Below, piece after piece: positions 14,834 through 19,378 of a stretch of DNA of 19,378 nucleotides. The position numbers and the translations under genes are program-made. How positions within the stretch are numbered: the stretch's first letter is position 1; each line of letters begins with the position of its first letter. This stretch comes from an uncultured Megasphaera sp. GTDB taxonomy: Bacteria; Bacillota; Negativicutes; Veillonellales; Megasphaeraceae. The stretch lies in contig NZ_CATWFF010000019.1 in assembly GCF_958350005.1 (NCBI RefSeq), forward strand, positions 1 to 19,378, given 5' to 3'. Below the pieces are notes generated by a model. It ran no database searches. It saw only the letters and a list, made by a program, of their open reading frames with translations, and was not told the DNA's origin.

Positions 14834-15712
14834 ATGAATCCGCTTTCCCGCAAGGGGGCTCTGCTGTTTGTGCCGGCAGCGGGCATTTTCCTCTTATTTT
14901 ATTACTGGCCTTTGCTGGTCAATATGGTACTGAGTTTCTTTTCCTGGAATATGGTAGGTTCACGGATTAAGTTCGTCGGCCTGAACAACTATCTCGCTGT
15001 ACTGCAGAGCCGTGAATTTTATCAGGTAGCAGGCAATACGGTCCTGTTTGTCCTGTTCCTGTTAGTATTTAACTTCGTTCTTCCTTATGTATATTCGTAT
15101 ATTATGGCCCATATGCTCCGGCACGGAAAGACCGTATATCGGTCGCTCCTGTTTCTGCCGTCTCTGTTGAGCCTGGCCGTAGCCAGCATTCTGTTCCTGT
15201 GGATATATAATCCCCTGGCAGGGCCGATTAATGAAATCCTGTCCCTATTCGGCGTGGCTTCGCCGCGGTGGTTTAAAGAACCTATTGTCGTTATCTTTGC
15301 CATTTCTACGATTATTGGCTGGAAAGTATTTGGCTATAACCTCATCCTCATGTTGGCAGCCATGGTATCAGTACCGCGGGAAATGATCGAAGCGGCGCGG
15401 CTGGAAAATGCATCAGACTGGGTCATTTTTAAGAAGATTATTTTGCCGCAGACGTCGTCGTCAGCCATTTATGTTTTCGTCATTACTGTCGTGTTTGGCC
15501 TGCAGTATGTTATGGTTCCCGTCAACATGCTGACACAGGGCGGCCCGGACCAGGGCAGTGCCAACCTGGTATACGTCATTTATCAGTATGCCTTTGTTTT
15601 CTATCAGACCGGCAAGTCGGCAGCTTACGCCGTTGTTACGATGATTCTTTTTGCCCTGTTCCTGTGGTGGCGCAGCCGCGTAGCAGATAAGAAGGTGTAC
15701 TATGAAAATTAA
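14834..15712 (+). CDS. ABC importer permease, UgpA/MalF-like
   Basis: This is the first membrane subunit of the importer, 292 residues with six hydrophobic segments. The EAA coupling loop that docks on the ATPase is MIEAARLENASDWVIFKKIILPQT (about residues 183-206). The N-terminus GALLFVPAAGIFLLFYYWPLL is typical of the UgpA/MsmF branch. Ribosome site AAAGG or AGG lies within 14819-14827. The gene overlaps the next permease by 11 bases, so the two are translationally coupled and presumably form a heterodimer in the inner membrane. Confidence 0.93.
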   Translation: MNPLSRKGALLFVPAAGIFLLFYYWPLLVNMVLSFFSWNMVGSRIKFVGLNNYLAVLQSREFYQVAGNTVLFVLFLLVFNFVLPYVYSYIMAHMLRHGKTVYRSLLFLPSLLSLAVASILFLWIYNPLAGPINEILSLFGVASPRWFKEPIVVIFAISTIIGWKVFGYNLILMLAAMVSVPREMIEAARLENASDWVIFKKIILPQTSSSAIYVFVITVVFGLQYVMVPVNMLTQGGPDQGSANLVYVIYQYAFVFYQTGKSAAYAVVTMILFALFLWWRSRVADKKVYYEN

Positions 15713-16529
15713 CATGAAAAAAGAAATATCGTGCCAGGTATTACTGGTTATTGCCGTCATCATCTCTTTGTGGCCTGTCGTATTCATGCTGTCGGCATCG
15801 TTTAAGGAACTGAATCAGGTCTTTCAGTCGCCTCTCAATCCCCTCCCGTTTCCGGCGACGCTGGACAATTATAAGACCGTTCTCAGCCGTTTTCCTATTA
15901 TGCAGTTCGTGTGGAACACCTTTTTCATCGCCTTTTTTGTGACCCTGTTTAAATTGCTTACCAGCCTTCTTGCCGGCTTTGCCTTTGTGTATTACCGGTT
16001 TAAAGGCCGTGAAATGCTGTTTAACTGCATGCTCATGACCTTCTTCATTCCCATTACGGTGCTGATTATGCCCAATTACCTGTTCATGTCCCATTTGGGA
16101 CTGCTCAATACGCCGTACGGCGTCATGCTGACCGAGCTGGCCGACGGCATGGGTATTTTTCTCATGCGCCAGGCCATGCGGGGCATACCGAAGGCCCTGC
16201 TGGAATCGGCTATCCTGGAAGGCGCCAGTCCCATGTGTATTTTGCGGCGCATCGTATTTCCCCTCGTCCGGCCGTCGGTTATTTCCATTGGCATCATGTT
16301 TTTTATTAACTCGTGGAATGAATATTTCTGGCCCCTGCTCATTTTAAAAGATAAATCACAGTATACCCTGTCGTTGGCGATTCAGATGTTTATCAGCGCC
16401 GAAGGCGGCAGTGAATGGGGCATTGCCATGGCCGTCGCTGTTTTGACCAGTTTGCCGCCCCTCATTTTGTACATGTTTTGTCAGAAGTTCATCCTCAATA
16501 CGTTTATGCAGGCAGGAGTGAAAGGATAA
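15702..16529 (+). CDS. ABC importer permease, UgpE/MalG-like
   Basis: This is the second membrane subunit, 275 residues with six hydrophobic segments. The MalG-type EAA loop is ALLESAILEGASPMCILRRIVFPL (about residues 165-188), and SWNEYFWPLLIL follows, which is common to UgpE/MalG. The ATG at 15702 overlaps the preceding gene by 11 bases and has AGAAGGTG a few bases upstream. An in-frame ATG at 15714 is too far from that site. The stop codon shares one base with the ATPase start (TAATG). It is expected to pair with the UgpA-like subunit. Confidence 0.93.
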   Translation: MKINMKKEISCQVLLVIAVIISLWPVVFMLSASFKELNQVFQSPLNPLPFPATLDNYKTVLSRFPIMQFVWNTFFIAFFVTLFKLLTSLLAGFAFVYYRFKGREMLFNCMLMTFFIPITVLIMPNYLFMSHLGLLNTPYGVMLTELADGMGIFLMRQAMRGIPKALLESAILEGASPMCILRRIVFPLVRPSVISIGIMFFINSWNEYFWPLLILKDKSQYTLSLAIQMFISAEGGSEWGIAMAVAVLTSLPPLILYMFCQKFILNTFMQAGVKG

Positions 16530-17635
16530 TGCACAATATTGTCTTTGACCATGTAAGTAAAGCTTATGGTACGAAAGAAGTTATTAAGTCTCTTAATTTT
16601 GAAATCAAAGAAGGCGAACGGGTCGTCTTTCTCGGCCCTTCAGGGTGCGGAAAAAGTACGACCTTGCGCATGATTGCCGGCTTTGAAGATATTACGAAAG
16701 GCAAGCTCATGATGGGCGGCACGTGCGTCAATGATATGGCTCCCGGTGCACGCAACATTGCCATGGTCTTTCAGAGTTATGCCCTGTTTCCCCATATGAA
16801 CGTATGGGATAATATCGTCTTTGGCCTGAAGATTCAGAAACTTCCGGAAGATGAAATAAATAAACGGGCGAAAAATGCCCTGGAAATGCTTCATCTCGAA
16901 GGATATGAAGAACGGCCGGTCCGTTCCCTGTCAGGCGGACAGAAGCAGCGTGTTGCCCTGTGCCGGGCTATTGTCAAACATTCGCCGTATTTTCTGCTGG
17001 ACGAACCGCTGTCCAATTTGGATGCTCAGCTTCGTCAGCGGGCCCGGCAGGAACTGGTAAAGATTCACGAAGTAAACCGCTCGACCATGATTTATGTTAC
17101 GCACGATCAGGTAGAAGCTATGACCGTAGGGCAGCGCATTGCTGTACTGCACAACGGCATGCTCCAGCAGATTGCGGCGCCGCAGGAAATTTATGAAAAT
17201 CCGGCCAATACCTTTGTCGCTTCTTTTATCGGCTCGCCGGCTATGAATCTGATGACGGGCAATGTGAATTTTGATCGCATGGTTCTGGGTTCCAAGACCG
17301 TTCAGCTGCCGAAAGGGCTGGATACCTTCCTTGGAAGCGGTTCCGTCATCGTTGGCGTCCGGCCGGAAAATGTCCGCATTGTTCCTGATGGAGAAGCCAT
17401 GCTGAAAGGCGAATGTCAGTATACGGAAAACACGGGTAATTTGCAGACAATTCTCCTGCATCTTCCTGATCAGACGAAAGTGTTTGTCCAGGCCAGCGGC
17501 GAACCGTACCACATTCATGTCGGCGAAACAGTAGGACTGGCTTTTTCCTGGGAAGATGTACGCTTTTTCAGCGATGAAACAGGCGAAAACTTATATGTCC
17601 GTGAAAAGGGGGCAGCGCAGCATGGCAGCCATTGA
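16529..17635 (+). CDS. ABC importer ATPase, UgpC/MsmK/MalK-like
   Basis: This is the ATP-hydrolysing subunit of the importer, 368 residues, on the inner face of the membrane. Walker A is GPSGCGKST (36-44), the Q-loop is at Q82, the signature LSGGQKQ starts at 134, Walker B is LLDEP with D158 and E159, and the switch histidine is H192. All key residues are intact. After about residue 235 a TOBE-type regulatory domain follows, as in MalK and UgpC. The ATG at 16529 overlaps the preceding stop as TAATG, with AGGAG and AAAGGA just upstream. An upstream in-frame extension would run inside the permease gene and is not used. The end overlaps the isomerase-like gene by 14 bases. Such ATPases can be shared among several importers, but this one has a full dedicated set beside it. 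Confidence 0.95.
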   Translation: MHNIVFDHVSKAYGTKEVIKSLNFEIKEGERVVFLGPSGCGKSTTLRMIAGFEDITKGKLMMGGTCVNDMAPGARNIAMVFQSYALFPHMNVWDNIVFGLKIQKLPEDEINKRAKNALEMLHLEGYEERPVRSLSGGQKQRVALCRAIVKHSPYFLLDEPLSNLDAQLRQRARQELVKIHEVNRSTMIYVTHDQVEAMTVGQRIAVLHNGMLQQIAAPQEIYENPANTFVASFIGSPAMNLMTGNVNFDRMVLGSKTVQLPKGLDTFLGSGSVIVGVRPENVRIVPDGEAMLKGECQYTENTGNLQTILLHLPDQTKVFVQASGEPYHIHVGETVGLAFSWEDVRFFSDETGENLYVREKGAAQHGSH

Positions 17636-18386
17636 AATCAGTGATTTAGTATTTCCCGCTTTCAATAAAAGCGAACTGATGCATATTCCGAAAGAATATG
17701 GCATTGAATTATTTTATGAATTTGGCGGCAATGCATACTGGGACGGAATTATACAGTGTCTGCAATGTCAGGACCGTTCCCTGTCTCTCCACGGCCCGTG
17801 CGTTACCGTTAATCTGGCCGACGCAGAGGACCGGGAATATCTCCGCCGTTACGAAGAAGCCTTTGCATACGGCAAAAAAGTCGGCGCTTCTTTTATCGTC
17901 GTCCATACGAATGAACACTGGTCCGGCAATGCAGAGGCGCTGCGGCCCATGGTCATACAGCGGCTCCATGAAATTGAAGGTATTGCTGAAAAAACGGCCG
18001 GCCCGGCAATGGTCATCGAAAATGTAGGCCTTAAGGAATATAATTTGTTCAACGAACAGCAGTATATCGATCTGTTTGCCCAGTTTCCTCATGCAGCCTC
18101 CCTTATTGACGTAGGCCATGCCCATGTTAATGGCTGGAATATTCCCCGCGTCGTTCAGATGCTGAACAGCCGCATCCATGCATTTCACCTGCACGACAAC
18201 GACGGTCAGGGCGATCAGCATTTGCCCATTTTTTCCGGAACCATACACTGGCAGGACCTGATGGCCGCTGTCCGCCAGTATTCTCCGCAGGCAACGCTGG
18301 TACTGGAATATGCAAACGGCGATTTCGCCAGGGCAGAACAGCTGCTGATTCACGTTCAGCAACTTCGCCGGGCCCTGCAGTTTTAA
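17622..18386 (+). CDS. TIM-barrel sugar-phosphate isomerase/epimerase-like protein
   Basis: This 254-residue protein has the xylose-isomerase-like TIM-barrel fold (AP endonuclease family 2). These enzymes isomerise or epimerise sugars or inositol derivatives with a divalent metal. Candidate metal ligands occur at the expected strand ends: E133 in VIENVG, D163 and H166 in IDVGHAH, H189 and H191-D192 in FHLHDNDG, and E229 in LEYA. LSLHGP and FIVVHTNEHW also fit. The ATG at 17622 lies inside the ATPase gene (14-base overlap), nine bases after AAAAGGGGG. This is the last gene of the importer operon, so it most likely acts on the imported compound or its product. The exact substrate is not readable. 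In the E. coli ugp operon this place is held by a glycerophosphodiester phosphodiesterase (ugpQ), which this is not. Confidence 0.85.
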   Translation: MAAIEISDLVFPAFNKSELMHIPKEYGIELFYEFGGNAYWDGIIQCLQCQDRSLSLHGPCVTVNLADAEDREYLRRYEEAFAYGKKVGASFIVVHTNEHWSGNAEALRPMVIQRLHEIEGIAEKTAGPAMVIENVGLKEYNLFNEQQYIDLFAQFPHAASLIDVGHAHVNGWNIPRVVQMLNSRIHAFHLHDNDGQGDQHLPIFSGTIHWQDLMAAVRQYSPQATLVLEYANGDFARAEQLLIHVQQLRRALQF

Positions 18387-18399
18387 GTCATATAAACAG

Positions 18400-18448
18400 C
18401 AAATATCCCCTTGGACAGATCTGGCAAGATCGTCTAAGGGGATATTTG
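18400..18448. terminator. Bidirectional terminator between convergent genes
   Basis: A long hairpin: AAATATCCCCTT (18401-18412) pairs with 18436-18447 and an inner stem continues with one bulged A (18417) to a loop at 18422-18427. The AT-rich outer arms give short T runs on both strands. It lies between the isomerase-like stop (18386) and the HAD stop (18465), where a shared terminator is expected. Confidence 0.8.
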
Positions 18449-18464
18449 TATATGGCCGTATTGT

Positions 18465-19226
18465 TTATATCCAGCCGAATTTCAGGCACGCATGGAGAAT
18501 GCCGCCTTTATCGTTGTCATCTGTGACATAGTCAGCCCGGGCTTTCAGTTCCGGCTTGGCATTGCCCATGGCGACGGAAAAGAAGGGCTTGCGGAACATG
18601 GACAAGTCGTTGAGGCCGTCGCCAAAGACGACAGCGTCTTCCGGCCTGCCGCCAATGCGTTCGAGCATGCGGAAAATGCCGCGGCTCTTATCGGTCGGCT
18701 CGACGAGATAGGTGTGATCCAGATAGGTCAAATGGGGTAACCCGTGATGGTCCGGTTCCGGATCTCCTTCCTGCGGCCGGGCATAGGTGATTTTGTATAT
18801 GTCGGTCAGGTCGTCGATGGCGACAGGATGGACGACGGTGCGCATGTAGTTGTTGGGATCGGCATGGGGAAAGGTTTCGTACGGCGTATAGCGATTCAGC
18901 GTATTGTCGCACACGACGGCCCAGGGAAGATGGCGTTCATCGAGTTCATGGAGCAGGGCTTTGCAGTTATTCAGCGGCAGTCCTTCCATTTCCAGCACCT
19001 GACCGTCGATGGACAGGCTGTTGCCGCCGTCTGAGACGACTGCGGGAATACCGTAGTGATCTGCAAAGTGCTGTGCATCGCACTGCAGACGGCCGGAAGC
19101 TATGGAGACGAAATGGCCCTTATGCTGAAGCAGGCGCAGACAATACAGCGTATCAGCAGGAATGATGCTGGAAATGTCCAGACCCAGTGTGCGGTCAATG
19201 TCAAAGAAAAAGTATTTTTTATCCAT
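18465..19226 (-). CDS. Cof-type HAD-superfamily phosphatase
   Basis: This is a cytoplasmic HAD hydrolase of the Cof/YidA class, 253 residues, which removes phosphate from small sugar or nucleotide phosphates with Mg2+. Motif I is FFDIDRTLG, with D9 as nucleophile and D11 as acid/base. The usual DxDGT glycine is an arginine here. A conserved lysine follows in PTDKSRGIF, and the last acidic motif is VFGDGLNDLSMF. The long insert between them is the Cof-type cap domain that gives specificity. Of the two consecutive ATGs, the second (19226) is preferred, because GAAGGA is five bases away against two for the first (19229). It converges on the importer operon but its function is not linked by sequence. 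The substrate is unknown. Confidence 0.9.
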   Translation of the reverse strand: MDKKYFFFDIDRTLGLDISSIIPADTLYCLRLLQHKGHFVSIASGRLQCDAQHFADHYGIPAVVSDGGNSLSIDGQVLEMEGLPLNNCKALLHELDERHLPWAVVCDNTLNRYTPYETFPHADPNNYMRTVVHPVAIDDLTDIYKITYARPQEGDPEPDHHGLPHLTYLDHTYLVEPTDKSRGIFRMLERIGGRPEDAVVFGDGLNDLSMFRKPFFSVAMGNAKPELKARADYVTDDNDKGGILHACLKFGWI

Positions 19227-19278
19227 CATAATCCTTCTTTCGGTGATATAGTTGTACAGTATTCAGCCATTTCTTTTT

Positions 19279-19304
19279 ATTATATCGCATTTAAGGCCGG
19301 TCAA
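19279..19304 (-). promoter_or_regulatory. Possible promoter of the HAD gene
   Basis: On the minus strand a TATAAT (plus-strand 19279-19284) lies about 55 bases before the start codon. TTGACC (19299-19304) is upstream but only 14 bases away, shorter than the usual 16-18. The -10 is good, the -35 assignment is doubtful. Confidence 0.4.
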
Positions 19305-19348
19305 AAAGGGAAAAACAGGCGAGGCTGCAGGATTTTTCGGATTGAGCA

Positions 19349-19378
19349 TTGACAGATGCGGGGTATGTTCTTCATAAT
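19349..19378 (+). promoter_or_regulatory. Plus-strand promoter at the right edge
   Basis: A perfect TTGACA (19349-19354) is followed after 18 bases by CATAAT (19373-19378). It points out of the window, so it probably drives a gene beyond the edge, divergent to the HAD gene. Confidence 0.6.

Noticed and set aside
1..19378. Mobile elements, CRISPR, tRNA, rRNA or phage genes
   Set aside because: No transposase or integrase motifs, no regularly spaced repeats, and no tRNA-like cloverleaf were seen; gene density and codon style look uniform.

Overview
This 19.4 kb window looks like an ordinary chromosomal segment from a Firmicutes-type bacterium with roughly balanced base composition. Strong AGGAGG-type ribosome sites, sigma-A-like promoters and Bacillus-like gene families support this. 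The periplasm-style secreted proteins (an M13 peptidase and an S55-family protein without a sporulation setting) and the overall gene mix suggest a Negativicutes member, perhaps near Megasphaera. That placement is inference, because no rRNA or other phylogenetic marker is present. I see no mobile element, CRISPR array, tRNA or rRNA.

Layout, left to right. (1) A BcaP/YhdG-like amino-acid permease with its own terminator. (2) A likely transcript carrying an EamA/DMT transporter, queC (preQ0 synthase) and a secreted M13 zinc endopeptidase. (3) Two carbon-metabolism genes acting in opposite directions, pyk and glpX, each ending in a strong terminator. A perfect 30-bp palindrome lies upstream of pyk. 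(4) A tightly packed envelope operon: murA (TTG start), an Mbl/MreB-type actin with a polybasic N-terminal extension that overlaps murA, a small exported barrel-sandwich (lipoyl-like) protein, and an exported S55 (SpoIVB-type) protein. (5) A complete UgpBAEC-like ABC importer (lipoprotein, two permeases, ATPase) followed by an overlapping TIM-barrel sugar-phosphate isomerase/epimerase-like gene. (6) On the minus strand, a Cof-type HAD phosphatase converging on the importer operon across a hairpin. A strong plus-strand promoter sits at the right-hand edge.

How the genes work together. murA commits UDP-GlcNAc to peptidoglycan, and the downstream Mbl would position elongation. The two exported products share that transcript, so a cell-envelope job is the simplest reading. 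The importer operon has a terminator-like hairpin just after the binding-protein gene, a usual way to make more binding protein than permease. Its last gene probably processes the imported compound.

The least ordinary signals are: the S55 protein, whose serine block precedes its GH block, opposite to SpoIVB; its partnership with the tiny barrel-sandwich protein behind murA-mbl; the pyk palindrome; and the AUG-UAG minimal reading frame between the ribosome site and the start of the binding-protein gene.
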